Positions 19,860-29,335 of a stretch of 64,000 bases of DNA are shown here, piece by piece. Positions within the stretch are counted from its first letter, which is position 1; each line of letters opens with the position of its first letter. The stretch comes from Campylobacter concisus (GTDB lineage: Bacteria; Campylobacterota; Campylobacteria; Campylobacterales; Campylobacteraceae), in contig NZ_PPCG01000039.1 of the NCBI RefSeq assembly GCF_002913745.1, forward strand, positions 29,691-93,690, written 5' to 3'. The notes under the pieces are model-generated. The model had not been told where the DNA came from and made no database searches. It saw nothing but the letters and a program-made list of their open reading frames with translations. Both the position numbers and the translations under genes were made by a program.

Positions 19860-21380
19860 CTATTTTAAAAGTCCTTTGGCGAAATTTATCGCCTCTTCGC
19901 TGATGTGCTCGCCACTTATCATACGCGCAAGCTCATTTACACGCTCCTCTTTGTCAAGCTCTCTTACGACTGAGCTCTCGCCGTGACGCTCTACTAAAAA
20001 GTGCGAATTTGCCTTTGAGCTAAGCTGCGGCTGGTGCGAAATGGCAAAAATTTGATAAAAATTTGCAAGCTTGAGCAAGACATTTGCGATACTCATCGCC
20101 TCTTTTCCGCTTAAATTTGCATCTATTTCATCTAAAATGATGACATCACCGCCAGTTTTCGTGATCTCACTAGATGCGGCTATGAAGGCCAGCCTTAAGC
20201 GGTTTAGCTCGCCTGAGCTTAAATTTTTAAGCAAGGTCTCGTTTAAATTTAAACAAATTTCATCAACGCCTAAAATATCAAGCCTTTTGCCCTCGATCAT
20301 TAGCGTAATATCTGGCATATAAAGCTCTTTTAGGTATAAATTTATCATCGCCTCAAGTTCTTTTAAATTTACGCTCCTTGCCTTGCTTAAAGCGCTGGCT
20401 AACTCATTTGCCTTTTTGCTTAAAATTTCAAATTTCTTCTCAAGCTCGCTCTTTTCAAAGCTTAAATTTTCATATCTGGCAAGCTCTTTTTCCTTTTTAT
20501 CAAGCGCTTCTAATGCCTCTTCTTCGCTGCCATAGCGCCTAATGATGGCATTAAGAGCTTCTATCCTATCAAGCACGCTCTCCACGTCGATATCGTCAAG
20601 CTCCTCCATATTTAGGCTATCTCTTGCAACCCTTAGTTCATTCATCGCATCTTCAAAAAAGCCGTTGTCAAGGTCGCTGATGCTTAGCGCCTCATTTACG
20701 CTGTGCTCTAGCTCAAATATCCGCTCAGCCCTAGCCCACGCCTCATTTATCTTATCTTTTTTACTAAGCCTTTTTTTAGTTTCCATAAGCTCTTCAAACT
20801 CGCCTTTTTTAGGCCCAACGCTTCTTATCTTCTCGATCTCAAAGCTAGCAAGCTCCTTTAGCTCCTCGACCTTTTTCTCTTCCTCTTTTATAGTGGCTAG
20901 CTCTTTTGAAATTTTAGAAAATTCCAAAAACACCTCTTCAAATTCCTGCTTTATCTCTTTAAATTTCTCATTTTTTGAAATTTCAAGCCTATCAAGCAAA
21001 TTTAGAAATTTCTCATTTTCAAATTCATTTGCCTCTTTTGCCGAGAGATATTTGATGTGCTCGCGCGCCACTTGGGCTAAATTTTTCTTTGAGATGGCTT
21101 GTTGATTTATAAAATACCTCGTGCTCTTATCTTTTAAAAGCTTGAAAATATTAACCTCTTCGTTTTCTATGCCAAACTCATCAAGCTCAAATTTATGCTC
21201 CACGTCAGCTTCTATCAGCCTTGCCTCGCTATCTTTTAGCCCAAAAACAGCCATTATGGCACTCATCAGTACCGATTTACCAGCACCGCTAACACCCGTA
21301 AATACGCTAAGACCCTCTTTGAAATTTAGCTCGACATTTTTAAAATTTAGATAATCCTTAATCAAAATTCGATCAATCAT
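19860..21380 (-). CDS. recN: DNA repair protein RecN
   Basis: 506 residues, somewhat shorter than the roughly 550 of E. coli RecN. SMC-like layout: Walker [12 protein letters not shown] near the N-terminus, a long coiled coil rich in Glu, Lys and Leu, then the ABC signature [12 protein letters not shown] and Walker [14 protein letters not shown]. RecN holds broken DNA ends together during recombinational repair. It overlaps the nadK stop by 8 bases. Confidence 0.93.
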   Translation of the reverse strand: MIDRILIKDYLNFKNVELNFKEGLSVFTGVSGAGKSVLMSAIMAVFGLKDSEARLIEADVEHKFELDEFGIENEEVNIFKLLKDKSTRYFINQQAISKKNLAQVAREHIKYLSAKEANEFENEKFLNLLDRLEISKNEKFKEIKQEFEEVFLEFSKISKELATIKEEEKKVEELKELASFEIEKIRSVGPKKGEFEELMETKKRLSKKDKINEAWARAERIFELEHSVNEALSISDLDNGFFEDAMNELRVARDSLNMEELDDIDVESVLDRIEALNAIIRRYGSEEEALEALDKKEKELARYENLSFEKSELEKKFEILSKKANELASALSKARSVNLKELEAMINLYLKELYMPDITLMIEGKRLDILGVDEICLNLNETLLKNLSSGELNRLRLAFIAASSEITKTGGDVIILDEIDANLSGKEAMSIANVLLKLANFYQIFAISHQPQLSSKANSHFLVERHGESSVVRELDKEERVNELARMISGEHISEEAINFAKGLLK

Positions 21381-22248
21381 TATAACCCCAGTGAAGTTTC
21401 TCTTTTAAAATTTGAAAATAATCCCTGCCAATATGGCGTATCAGCCTCGCTTTTTTATCACTCAGACTCATGCTAACGGCTGAAATTTTACTCATATCAA
21501 AGCGGTCTTGTCCGTCTATGACTAAAATGGCGTCGCTATTTGTTCTAAATTTGACCGTGTGATTTTTGGTAAGCACGACTGGACGCTGCGTGAGTGAGTG
21601 CGAGCAGATGGGAGTTAGCGCAAAGACCTCGCTTAGTGGATAGATGATAGGACCATTTGCGCTCATGTTATATGCCGTGGTACCAGCTGGAGTTGCGACT
21701 ATGACGCCGTCTCCATAATATGAGTTAAAATACTTTTCATTTAAAAGTGCCTCGATATGCGTCATCGAGCCGCCATTTTTACTAACGATGACCGCGTCGT
21801 TAAATGCTATCTTTTTCTCAGTTTTGCCATCATTTTTGTGAAGCGTAACATCAAGCATAAAAGGCGTTTCTACCTCAAATTTATTATCAAAAAAGTCTTT
21901 AAAAAACTTCTCACTCTCATTTATCGTGATATCTGTCAAAAAGCCGAGCCTGCCAGCGTGTATGCCAAGGACGAGCGGCGAGATGTGAGCTAGCTTTCTG
22001 CAAGTTGAGATGATCGTGCCGTCACCGCCAAGCGTGATAAGAAATTCGCACTCTTTGGCTAGTTTTATCAGCTCAAAGCCACTTTTTTCTACCTGCTTTG
22101 CACAGCTTTTTTCAAGCAAAATTTCTGCGTTATACTTTTTTAAAATTTTTTCTAGCTTTGCTAAATCCTGCTTAAATAATGGATAATCTTTCGCGATAAG
22201 TCCCACTTTTTTGGCGTTTGTGGTATTAAATTTTTGTTCATTTTTCAT
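21373..22248 (-). CDS. nadK: NAD kinase
   Basis: 291 residues from the ATG at 22248. A longer frame begins at 22329, but it would cover the aspS -10 hexamer and adds a sequence without family similarity. Motifs: [10 protein letters not shown] (GGDGT phosphate-binding loop), the [10 protein letters not shown] block, and the [17 protein letters not shown] glycine-rich motif. It phosphorylates NAD to NADP and is essential. It is divergent from aspS and coupled to recN. Confidence 0.92.
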   Translation of the reverse strand: MKNEQKFNTTNAKKVGLIAKDYPLFKQDLAKLEKILKKYNAEILLEKSCAKQVEKSGFELIKLAKECEFLITLGGDGTIISTCRKLAHISPLVLGIHAGRLGFLTDITINESEKFFKDFFDNKFEVETPFMLDVTLHKNDGKTEKKIAFNDAVIVSKNGGSMTHIEALLNEKYFNSYYGDGVIVATPAGTTAYNMSANGPIIYPLSEVFALTPICSHSLTQRPVVLTKNHTVKFRTNSDAILVIDGQDRFDMSKISAVSMSLSDKKARLIRHIGRDYFQILKEKLHWGYND

Positions 22249-22304
22249 AGAAATGATTGTAACATATTTTATTTTAACAAAGCTTTTCAAAAGAAAAAAG
22301 CGAT

Positions 22305-22310
22305 TATAAT
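22305..22310 (+). promoter_or_regulatory. aspS: -10 element upstream of aspS
   Basis: TATAAT at 22305-22310, preceded by an A-rich stretch and no clear -35, which is usual for sigma-70 promoters in Campylobacter. It lies 31 bases before the aspS ATG, with AAAGGAG in between. Confidence 0.65.
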
Positions 22311-22340
22311 TGCCTAAAAAACATTGCAAAGGAGCATTTT

Positions 22341-24098
22341 ATGCGAAGTCATTATTGCACCGATCTTAGCAAAGCTGATATCGGCAAAGAAGTAATACTT
22401 TGTGGCTGGGCAAACACATATAGAGACCACGGTGGCGTTGTTTTCATCGACTTAAGAGACGTTAGCGGGCTTATACAATTAGTTTGTGATCCTGCCGACA
22501 GCAAAGAAGCACACGACGTGGCTGCAAAAGTAAGAGATGAATATGTCTTAAAAGCAAAAGGAAAAGTAAGAGCTAGAGGTGAAGGACTAACCAATCCAAA
22601 GCTAAAAACTGGCGAGATAGAGGTGATAGTAAGCGAGCTCATCATCGAAAATCCAAGCGAGCCACTACCATTTATGATAGGTGATGAGAGCGTAAATGAG
22701 GACATCAGGCTAAAATACCGCTTTTTAGACCTTAGAAGCGAGCGTTTGCAAAATATCTTTAAAATGCGTTCTCGCGCAGCGATCGCAGCTAGAAACAGCC
22801 TAGATAAAATGGGCTTTATCGAGTTTGAAACTCCAGTTTTAACACGCGCAACTCCAGAAGGTGCAAGAGACTATCTAGTGCCAAGCCGCGTATATCCAGG
22901 TCAATTTTACGCGCTCCCACAAAGCCCACAGCTATTTAAACAACTTTTGATGTGTTCTGGCTTTGATAAGTATTTTCAGATAGCAAAATGCTTCCGCGAC
23001 GAGGACTTAAGGGCTGATCGCCAACCAGAATTTACTCAAATAGATATCGAAATGAGCTTTGTTAAGCAAGAAGATATCATAAATATGGCTGAGACGATGC
23101 TAAAAGATATCTTTAAAGCCTGCGGACACGACATCAAAACGCCATTTAGACGCATGAGCTACAAAGAGGCGACTGAGACTTACGGCTCAGACAAGCCTGA
23201 TCTTAGATATGATCTAAAAATGATCGATGTGATCGATATTTTCGAGCGCTCAAGCAATGAAATTTTTAGCTCTATCGCAAAGGATAAGAAGAAAAACCGC
23301 ATAAAAGCGCTAAAAGTGCCAAATGGCGACAACATCTTTAGTAAGCGCGAGATGAATAGATTTGAGGAATTTGTACGTAAATTTGGTGCACAAGGACTTG
23401 GCTACTTCCAGATGAAAGAAGATGGTTTAAAAGGCCCGCTTTGCAAATTTTTCGAGCAAAGCGATCTTGACGAGATCGTCTCAAGATGTGAGCTAAAAGT
23501 TGGCGACGTCGTATTCTTTGGCGCTGGCAAGAAGAAGATCGTACTTGATTATATGGGACGATTTAGAATTTTCCTAGCTGAGCAAATGGGCATCATCGAT
23601 CAAGATAGACTTGAGTTTTTATGGGTGCTTGACTTCCCAATGTTTGAGCAAAATGACGACGGCAGCTACTCTGCGATGCACCATCCATTTACAATGCCAA
23701 AAAATATAGACGAGCCTGATCTTGAAGATATCCTCTCTATCGCTCACGACGTCGTGCTAAACGGCTTTGAGCTTGGCGGCGGAAGTATAAGAATTCACAA
23801 AAACGACATCCAACAAAAGGTCTTTAAGCTTCTTGGTATAGATGAAGCCGAGCAGCGTGAGAAATTTGGCTTCTTGCTTGATGCCTTGACATTTGGTGCG
23901 CCTCCTCATGGTGGTATCGCGATCGGCTTTGACAGACTAAATATGCTTGTAAATAAAGCAAGCTCGATCCGCGACGTCATAGCATTCCCTAAAACACAGC
24001 GCGCTCAGTGCCCACTCACAAAGGCACCAAGCTACGCTAGCAACGAACAGCTTAGGGAGCTAGGACTAAGGATAAGAGAAAAAGAGCAAAAGAATTAA
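22341..24098 (+). CDS. aspS: Aspartyl-tRNA synthetase (probably non-discriminating)
   Basis: 585 residues, class II synthetase. The N-terminal OB-fold anticodon-binding domain ([21 protein letters not shown]) is followed by the catalytic core: motif 2 around [20 protein letters not shown] and motif 3 in [13 protein letters not shown], with the bacterial insert domain between. It charges tRNA-Asp; in epsilonproteobacteria it also mischarges tRNA-Asn for the GatCAB pathway, which is family knowledge, not seen here. Start ATG follows AAAGGAG. Confidence 0.95.
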   Translation: MRSHYCTDLSKADIGKEVILCGWANTYRDHGGVVFIDLRDVSGLIQLVCDPADSKEAHDVAAKVRDEYVLKAKGKVRARGEGLTNPKLKTGEIEVIVSELIIENPSEPLPFMIGDESVNEDIRLKYRFLDLRSERLQNIFKMRSRAAIAARNSLDKMGFIEFETPVLTRATPEGARDYLVPSRVYPGQFYALPQSPQLFKQLLMCSGFDKYFQIAKCFRDEDLRADRQPEFTQIDIEMSFVKQEDIINMAETMLKDIFKACGHDIKTPFRRMSYKEATETYGSDKPDLRYDLKMIDVIDIFERSSNEIFSSIAKDKKKNRIKALKVPNGDNIFSKREMNRFEEFVRKFGAQGLGYFQMKEDGLKGPLCKFFEQSDLDEIVSRCELKVGDVVFFGAGKKKIVLDYMGRFRIFLAEQMGIIDQDRLEFLWVLDFPMFEQNDDGSYSAMHHPFTMPKNIDEPDLEDILSIAHDVVLNGFELGGGSIRIHKNDIQQKVFKLLGIDEAEQREKFGFLLDALTFGAPPHGGIAIGFDRLNMLVNKASSIRDVIAFPKTQRAQCPLTKAPSYASNEQLRELGLRIREKEQKN

Positions 24099-24110
24099 AA
24101 TTTTTGCAAT

Positions 24111-24138
24111 AAATTTAGACTTTTAGATGTCTAAATTT
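24111..24138 (+). terminator. Hairpin after aspS
   Basis: Perfect 10-bp inverted repeat AAATTTAGAC / GTCTAAATTT around an 8-base loop, 12 bases after the aspS stop. The following T-runs are interrupted, so termination may be partial. Confidence 0.6.
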
Positions 24139-24286
24139 GAGTTATTTTATTTTAAAGATTAAATTTTTGAGATGATTTTGGATGTTGTGTAGAAAATTTC
24201 ATCCCAAAGCTAGACATATAGTCTGCTGCAGGGTGAAATTTTCAAACTCATTCAAAGGCGCTCAAAAAATATAAAAAAGGGAAAAA

Positions 24287-24856
24287 ATGAAGAATTTATT
24301 TTTAATCATAGGCGCTCCAGGCAGCGGCAAAACAACAGACGCATCGATCATTGCACAGCATGATGAGAAATTTGCACACTTTTCAACTGGCGATCTTTTA
24401 AGAGCTGAAGTCGCAAGTGGTAGCGAGCTTGGCAAACTAATAGACGGCTTTATCTCAAAAGGAAATTTAGTCCCACTTGAAGTTGTCGTAAATGCGATCG
24501 TCTCAGCTATCAAAAGCTCGAATAAATCAAACATCATAATCGACGGCTATCCAAGAAGCGTTGAGCAAATGACCGAGCTTGACAAAGTCTTAAGCGAGCA
24601 AGATGAAATTTCTCTAAAAAGTGTCATCGAAGTGGATGTTAGCGAGGACGTGGCAAGGGCTAGAGTACTTGGCCGTGCAAGAGGCGCTGATGACAACAAC
24701 GAAGTCTTTAACAACCGTATGAAAGTATATCTTGATCCGATCAAACCTATCCGCAAATTTTACAGCGAAAAAGAGCTACTTCACGTGGTAAATGGCGAGC
24801 GTGGCATCGACGAGATCGTAGCTGACATCAAAAATTTACTAGCTAAACTTATATAA
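24287..24856 (+). CDS. adk: Adenylate kinase
   Basis: 189 residues. P-loop [10 protein letters not shown] at the N-terminus, the AMP-binding segment [22 protein letters not shown], and a short LID ([14 protein letters not shown]) typical of the short-type enzymes of this group. It interconverts 2 ADP with ATP and AMP. A hairpin terminator follows directly. Confidence 0.93.
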   Translation: MKNLFLIIGAPGSGKTTDASIIAQHDEKFAHFSTGDLLRAEVASGSELGKLIDGFISKGNLVPLEVVVNAIVSAIKSSNKSNIIIDGYPRSVEQMTELDKVLSEQDEISLKSVIEVDVSEDVARARVLGRARGADDNNEVFNNRMKVYLDPIKPIRKFYSEKELLHVVNGERGIDEIVADIKNLLAKLI

Positions 24857-24864
24857 ATTTACAG

Positions 24865-24891
24865 ACCTTGCATCAAAAGGTGCAAGGTTTT
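24865..24891 (+). terminator. Rho-independent terminator after adk
   Basis: 8-bp perfect stem ACCTTGCA / TGCAAGGT with an 8-base loop, followed by TTTT. It lies 9 bases after the adk stop. Confidence 0.75.
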
Positions 24892-24963
24892 AAAACTTAC
24901 TATCTATATAACACTAAAAATGTAATATCCTTTAAATTTAACAACCAACCAAAAAGGATAAAA

Positions 24964-25301
24964 ATGAAAAAATCTTCATCGCTTCACTGGCTGCTAGCAT
25001 CGCAATGGCTGGAGGCTTTGTCTCAAAGCATAAAAGCGAAAATGTTATAAGCGTAAAAGAGGCTTTAAAACTAAATGACGATGCCAAAGTCATGCTTGAG
25101 GGCAAGATAAAGTCACACATCAAATCAGATAAGTATGAATTTGCCGATAAAAATGGCGACACTATCGTTGTTGAGATTGACAACAAAAAATGGGGCAATG
25201 CAACAGCTAACGAGGACACGCCTTTAAGAATAAGAGGCGAAGTAGATAAAGACTTCACAAAAACAGAAATCGACGTAGATAGTGTAGAGGTTGTAAAGTA
25301 G
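24964..25301 (+). CDS. YgiW/NirD-type OB-fold periplasmic protein, frameshifted in its signal peptide
   Basis: The body (from 25005, 98 residues) is a bacterial OB-fold (BOF/YdeI) domain: VISVKEALKLNDDAKVMLEG, then YEFADKNGDTIVVEIDN and LRIRGEVDKD. Such proteins are small periplasmic stress proteins. The natural start, ATG at 24964 with AAAAAGGAT before it, is followed by a run of six A and reads out of frame. Adding one A gives MKKIFIASLAASIAMAGG, a proper signal peptide running straight into the domain. So either the gene is broken here, the A-run varies between cells, or the base was lost in sequencing. Initiation at 25005 alone would give a protein without a signal. Confidence 0.7.
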
Positions 25302-25370
25302 TTAAATTTACGAGTATTTAATGCAAAAAATACTAAAATCACGAAAATTTCTAATAAAAAGGACGAATAT

Positions 25371-25889
25371 ATGGACGTTTCAAAGATCAAATTTGGCTCA
25401 AACCCAGACAAAATCAATGCTGTAATCGAAATACCTTATGGCTCAAATATCAAATATGAAATCGACAAAGATAGCGGTGCAGTCGTAGTTGATCGCGTGC
25501 TTTACTCAGCGATGTTCTACCCAGCAAACTACGGCTTTGTGCCAAACACACTTGCAGCTGACGGCGATCCAGCTGATATTTTGGTGCTAAACGAGTATCC
25601 ACTCCAAGCTGGTAGCGTCATCCCTTGCCGTTTGATAGGCGTTTTGGTGATGGAAGATGAAGCAGGCATGGATGAGAAGCTTTTGGCTGTGCCAGTTACA
25701 AAGATCGATCCAAGATATGAGGCGATAAAAAGCTACGAAGACCTGCCAGCTGCGACACTAAATAAGATCAAAAATTTCTTTGAAACTTATAAAATTCTTG
25801 AGCCAAATAAATGGGTTAAAGTGAAAGAATTTAAAGACGCAAACGCTGCAAAAGAGATTTTAGACGCTGCGATAAAAAATTATAAATAA
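25371..25889 (+). CDS. ppa: Inorganic pyrophosphatase (family I)
   Basis: 172 residues. Family I motifs: EIPYGSNIKYEIDKDSG, FYPANYGFVPNT, DGDPADILVLNE (metal-binding Asp residues) and the later EDEAGMDEKLLAVP. It hydrolyses pyrophosphate to drive biosynthesis. An A-rich leader with AAAAGGA precedes ATG, and a strong terminator follows. Confidence 0.95.
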   Translation: MDVSKIKFGSNPDKINAVIEIPYGSNIKYEIDKDSGAVVVDRVLYSAMFYPANYGFVPNTLAADGDPADILVLNEYPLQAGSVIPCRLIGVLVMEDEAGMDEKLLAVPVTKIDPRYEAIKSYEDLPAATLNKIKNFFETYKILEPNKWVKVKEFKDANAAKEILDAAIKNYK

Positions 25890-25892
25890 TTT

Positions 25893-25920
25893 AAAAGCCC
25901 TATTTTAGGGCTTTTTCTTT
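25893..25920 (+). terminator. Rho-independent terminator after ppa
   Basis: 10-bp perfect stem AAAAGCCCTA / TAGGGCTTTT with a 3-base loop, continuing into TTTTCTTTTT. It begins 3 bases after the ppa stop. Confidence 0.88.
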
Positions 25921-25988
25921 TTAAATTTGTTCGTTTTTATACGTCATATTAAAAAGGCTATTTTTATATTTAGATAAGCTTTTTCTTG

Positions 25989-25994
25989 TATAAT
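25989..25994 (+). promoter_or_regulatory. -10 element of the tRNA-Met gene
   Basis: TATAAT preceded by TTG and a T-rich tract, 20 bases upstream of the tRNA. The upstream periodic T-runs without a -35 box fit Campylobacter sigma-70 promoters. Confidence 0.6.
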
Positions 25995-26013
25995 ACGGTT
26001 TTCTTTCAACTGT

Positions 26014-26090
26014 GGGTTCATAGCTCAGTTGGTTAGAGCATCCGGCTCATAACCGGATGGTCCCAGGTTCGAGTCCTGGTGAACCCACCA
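26014..26090 (+). tRNA. tRNA-Met (CAT), elongator type; prophage attachment site
   Basis: 77 bases with a full cloverleaf: acceptor GGGTTCA / TGAACCC, D arm AGCTCAGTTGGTTAGAGC, anticodon stem CCGG(C)/CCGG with anticodon CAT at 26048-26050, T arm CCAGG-TTCGAGT-CCTGG, and encoded CCA (26088-26090). The GGG start of the acceptor and the loop fit elongator Met rather than initiator. The foreign element begins directly after it, so the tRNA 3' half is the likely attachment core; the second copy is not in the window. Confidence 0.93.
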
Positions 26091-26252
26091 TTTTACAATT
26101 TTCAATCCCTTTCAATCTTTTTAAAAACCTTTCAAAAGATACGATAAATACGAGCTTTGTTACATCTTTTTTCTTTAAATTGCTTTCAATGTTTTTAAGC
26201 CTTTTTAATTGCCTTTAAGGACTTTTTACGGATAATTTAGGAGATAAAACGT

Positions 26253-26310
26253 TGTCCGTTAAAAAATGTCCGTAAAAAATCGCCGCTTGATTTTTAGGGG
26301 CTTGCGGACA
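26253..26310 (+). repeat. Repeated TGTCCG sites upstream of the integrase
   Basis: Two adjacent direct repeats, TGTCCGTTAAAAAA (26253) and TGTCCGTAAAAAA (26267), with an inverted TGCGGACA at 26303. They lie between the tRNA and the integrase start, the place of integrase arm-type or excisionase binding sites. Binding is an inference. Confidence 0.45.
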
Positions 26311-26324
26311 TTTAAAGGACAAAA

Positions 26325-27524
26325 ATGCCAAAGATCAACCCTCCCTTAACGGATACAGCCATAAGAGCCTTAAAACCAAAAGATAAAGTTTATAAAAAGT
26401 CCGACGGACAAAATTTATTTATATTTGTCGAGCCAAGTGGTCGTAAATTTTTTGCATTTGAGTATAAAAGCCCGCTTACATTAAAAATGCGTCGTATGGC
26501 ATTAGGAAGATACCCAGACCTTAGCCTCTCAGCCGCCAGAGAAAAACGCAGGGAGTTGGCCGCTCAAATACTAGATGGTATTGATCCGCTAGTAAGTAAA
26601 AAGAGTAGCAAAACAACACTAAACGATATCGCTGCAAAATGGCTAGATATAAAATCCGCAAACATAACTCAGAACTACTTAAAAAAACAAAATTTGATTT
26701 TTAACAAGCACGTTGCACCGTATTTAGGCGATCGGCCATTGGACAATATAAAAGCAGTAGAAATAATAGATGTATTAAAGATCATAGAAAAAGCTGGAAA
26801 TTTAGAAACCATCAAGCGTGTATTTATATTGCTAAATCAAATTTTTAGATATGCCGTCACTTATGAGATAATCGCTCACAACGTCGTGGCCGATATAAAT
26901 TTCAAATATGCCTTTAAAACCGCAAAGCCTAAAAATTTCCCTACTATCACAGATGAAAACGAGATACACACGTTACTCGCGTCAGTAGATGGATATAATG
27001 GCGACATAAAAACAAAAGTCGCATTAAAGCTTGCGATCTATACCGCCATGCGCCCATTTAATGTCAGAGCTGCCAAGTGGGATGAGTTTGATCTATCCGC
27101 TAAAATTTGGACGGTTAAAGCAGATAAAATGAAAATGAAAGATGCGTTTAGACTACCACTAGCCGATCAAGTCGTAAATTTGCTGAAAGACTATACCAAA
27201 ATTTGCGGAAGCACTGAGGGGTATCTTTTCCCCAGCACACTATCCAAAAGCCGTCCAATGAGTGAAAATACGTTAAATACAGCACTAAGACGCATGGGAT
27301 ATAGCAAAGACGAAATCGTTTCTCATGGCTTTCGTGCGATGTTTTCAACTATGGCCAACGAAAAAAGAAATGAACATGGTTGCCATGCTGACATCATCGA
27401 ACGATGCCTTGCGCACAAAGACAAGGATAAGGTAAGAGAAGCTTACAATAGAGCTCAAAATCTAGCAGATATGAAGATATTGATGCAATGGTGGGCAGAT
27501 TATTTGGATGAGTTGGTAAAATAA
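26325..27524 (+). CDS. int: Tyrosine recombinase integrase, P4/IntS type
   Basis: 399 residues. N-terminal DUF4102-like arm-binding domain (LTDTAIRALKPKDKVYKKSDG), a SAM-like core-binding domain, then the catalytic domain with Arg243 (TAMRPFNVR), His334-x-x-Arg337 (SHGFRAMFST), His364 (CLAHKDKD) and nucleophile Tyr374 (VREAYNR). It inserts the element into the adjacent tRNA-Met and reads away from it. Length and catalytic residues are intact, so it is likely functional. Confidence 0.95.
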   Translation: MPKINPPLTDTAIRALKPKDKVYKKSDGQNLFIFVEPSGRKFFAFEYKSPLTLKMRRMALGRYPDLSLSAAREKRRELAAQILDGIDPLVSKKSSKTTLNDIAAKWLDIKSANITQNYLKKQNLIFNKHVAPYLGDRPLDNIKAVEIIDVLKIIEKAGNLETIKRVFILLNQIFRYAVTYEIIAHNVVADINFKYAFKTAKPKNFPTITDENEIHTLLASVDGYNGDIKTKVALKLAIYTAMRPFNVRAAKWDEFDLSAKIWTVKADKMKMKDAFRLPLADQVVNLLKDYTKICGSTEGYLFPSTLSKSRPMSENTLNTALRRMGYSKDEIVSHGFRAMFSTMANEKRNEHGCHADIIERCLAHKDKDKVREAYNRAQNLADMKILMQWWADYLDELVK

Positions 27525-27578
27525 TGTATAAAATTATTGTATATTATTTTGCATAGAGTGTAAATTTAAGAAACTTTT

Positions 27579-27653
27579 TCACAAGGTTTGTAACGCCTTA
27601 TGATTTCCAAGTTCGCTAAATGCTTTTCTGGTTAAATCTAAATTATTATCCAT
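27579..27653 (-). CDS. Possible 24-residue peptide
   Basis: ATG at 27653 with a GGAGAG site 5 bases upstream; reads MDNNLDLTRKAFSELGNHKA and four more residues, then TGA. No family is recognised. It could be a truncated remnant of a larger gene, or noise. A short dyad (CCAC - N6 - GTGG) lies just upstream. Confidence 0.25.
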   Translation of the reverse strand: MDNNLDLTRKAFSELGNHKALQTL

Positions 27654-27712
27654 CTAAACTCTCCACTTTTTTGTGGATAGTTTATATTATGGGTTACTAA
27701 AAAGCATATAAA

Positions 27713-28738
27713 TTAAGAATCTTTTTTTAATTTCTTGGTATATTCAAGGAATGCATTGAGCGTTCGCTTGTCATTTTCATAGAAGTCTATTTCTATATAT
27801 CTATCTCTTAATATATCAAGAATACTATTTAGACATTTTATAAAATCTTGTTTAATTATATTCATTCCCTGCATAAATCCAACTCTTTCATCCATACTAA
27901 TGCTATTGTGGAAACTTAAACTAAAATTACTATTATAATGCTGATCTTGGCCAAGCAACAAACTTAAAAGATAATAGAATTCATAAAATAGATTTTGCAA
28001 TTCCTTATCAAATAGCTTGGTGGGAATTGGCTTCTTTAAATAGCGACTCAAAATTTCATCAAAATAGAATATATCTTCGCATATTTTTTCAGGCAATAAA
28101 TCTATAAAATTTTTAAAAACTTCTATATTAAAGCCTTCCATAATTTTATTTATTTCGACAATATCTCGTTCTCTTTTTATATCTGAGTCAGTTTTTTCTT
28201 TTTTATCCCACTCTTTCTCCGGGTTATTTTTTAATATTAATCCAATTGCCTTTCCAAGACCAGAAGAAAAGTGATTTATTGTGTTCTTTATCTCGTCCTT
28301 ACTATAGGTACTCTTAATCAAATACTTCATGACTTTATGCCCATATATATCAAATGGTAAATCTTCCACATTACAGCCGCAACCATCGTTAAAAATAAGC
28401 AATATCCTATCCCACCCAAGTCTAGAGCTAGCAAAGCCAAGTTCATACAAAACATTAGGATTCGGCGTTTTCCTTACCTCTCCCCCGTCCCCGTTGATAA
28501 TGCTGACGTCTGCAATAAAAATATCGGAATTACGAATTTTTTTCATCAATTCCTCTGCTATATTTTTACTACCGGGATTATCTCTGGCATCTTCGTCTAT
28601 TATTATTTCTATATCGTCATCATTTTGTTTAATTCTCTTTATAGCCTCTTTAATAAACTGCCTAATAGCTATTTTGTTAGTTTTTTCTTCCAAATCACTT
28701 TGCCATGAATAAAAAATATTAATTTTTCTTGTACCCAT
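27713..28738 (-). CDS. TIR-like nucleotide-binding protein, candidate defence effector
   Basis: 341 residues. The N-terminal 150 residues look like a TIR/Cap12-type fold: INIFYSWQSDLEEKTN at strand 1, a DEDARDNPGS loop, IADVSIIN, then PNPNVLYELGFASSRLGWDR with an Asn-x-x-x-Glu pattern, and ILLIFN. Such proteins occur as stand-alone effectors or sensors in antiphage loci and degrade or bind NAD-type nucleotides; this is family knowledge and the match is by eye. The C-terminal 180 residues are helical and unassigned. The gene is very AT-rich and sits beside the integrase, a usual place for cargo. A nucleoside deoxyribosyltransferase-like fold is the main alternative. Confidence 0.55.
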   Translation of the reverse strand: MGTRKINIFYSWQSDLEEKTNKIAIRQFIKEAIKRIKQNDDDIEIIIDEDARDNPGSKNIAEELMKKIRNSDIFIADVSIINGDGGEVRKTPNPNVLYELGFASSRLGWDRILLIFNDGCGCNVEDLPFDIYGHKVMKYLIKSTYSKDEIKNTINHFSSGLGKAIGLILKNNPEKEWDKKEKTDSDIKRERDIVEINKIMEGFNIEVFKNFIDLLPEKICEDIFYFDEILSRYLKKPIPTKLFDKELQNLFYEFYYLLSLLLGQDQHYNSNFSLSFHNSISMDERVGFMQGMNIIKQDFIKCLNSILDILRDRYIEIDFYENDKRTLNAFLEYTKKLKKDS

Positions 28739-28745
28739 ATGCTAC

Positions 28746-29198
28746 CTATTTATAAATTTTCCGCCAAATTTCAGGCTTTATCGGATTTTTATCATGCCAC
28801 AACCCAAGCCCTTTGCTTCGTGCTTGCCGCTCTTGCGATTCATAAATTTTCGAGTATTTCGTAAAAGCCCATGCATAGCCGTTTAACACCAAAATTTCGT
28901 TTACGTCTTTGCCGTCTAGATACGCGATCCCCAAAACGCGCTTATATCTATCCTTGCCGCGCTCATCTATTTGTACGGTTTTACCGGCGATAAGATCCGC
29001 CAGATATCGTTTTGCGGCCGTACCGTAAGGCTGCTTTTTCTCTGGTGCGTCTATACCGTATAGCCTTACTTTGATTTGTTGCCGTTTAGAGGTTAAAATT
29101 TTGATCGTATCGCCGTCCGTTACGCTTATGACTTTACCATCGAGCGCAAACAAGAAAATAGGGATTAAAAATATTCCTAAAAATTTTATACCTGCCAT
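28746..29198 (-). CDS. Secreted thermonuclease-like nuclease (SNase family)
   Basis: 150 residues with a signal peptide (IKFLGIFLIPIFLFALDG). SNase domain: DGDTIKI, VRLYGIDAPEKKQPYG with Arg45 and Glu53, and RYKRVLGIAY with Arg87, the three catalytic positions of staphylococcal nuclease; the C-terminus is GLWHDKNPIKPEIWR. It should degrade DNA or RNA outside the cytoplasm. A micro-ORF with an Excalibur motif ends 4 bases before its start, which suggests coupling. A 27-base copy of its 3' end is found at 30034-30060. Confidence 0.88.
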   Translation of the reverse strand: MAGIKFLGIFLIPIFLFALDGKVISVTDGDTIKILTSKRQQIKVRLYGIDAPEKKQPYGTAAKRYLADLIAGKTVQIDERGKDRYKRVLGIAYLDGKDVNEILVLNGYAWAFTKYSKIYESQERQARSKGLGLWHDKNPIKPEIWRKIYK

Positions 29199-29201
29199 CT
29201 G

Positions 29202-29288
29202 TTACCTGCACAAATTTTCGCAAGGTATTCCGTCTTTATCTCTGTCAAGACTAGAGCACCTACATTGATTTAATAAAAAAATACGCAT
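29202..29288 (-). CDS. Excalibur-like micro-ORF (28 residues)
   Basis: ATG at 29288, TAA at 29202. The C-terminal half reads CSSLDRDKDGIPCENLC, the calcium-binding DxDxDGxxCE core of the Excalibur domain, which is often fused to or next to SNase-type secreted nucleases. The N-terminus (MRIFLLNQC) looks like a cut-down signal peptide. A weak AAAGG lies 15 bases upstream. It may be a remnant of a normal Excalibur protein or a real short peptide; it ends 4 bases before the nuclease start. Confidence 0.5.
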   Translation of the reverse strand: MRIFLLNQCRCSSLDRDKDGIPCENLCR

Positions 29289-29335
29289 CAAATTCAGCAC
29301 AACAACCTTTTAAATTTTAGAAAGTTTCCTAAAAA

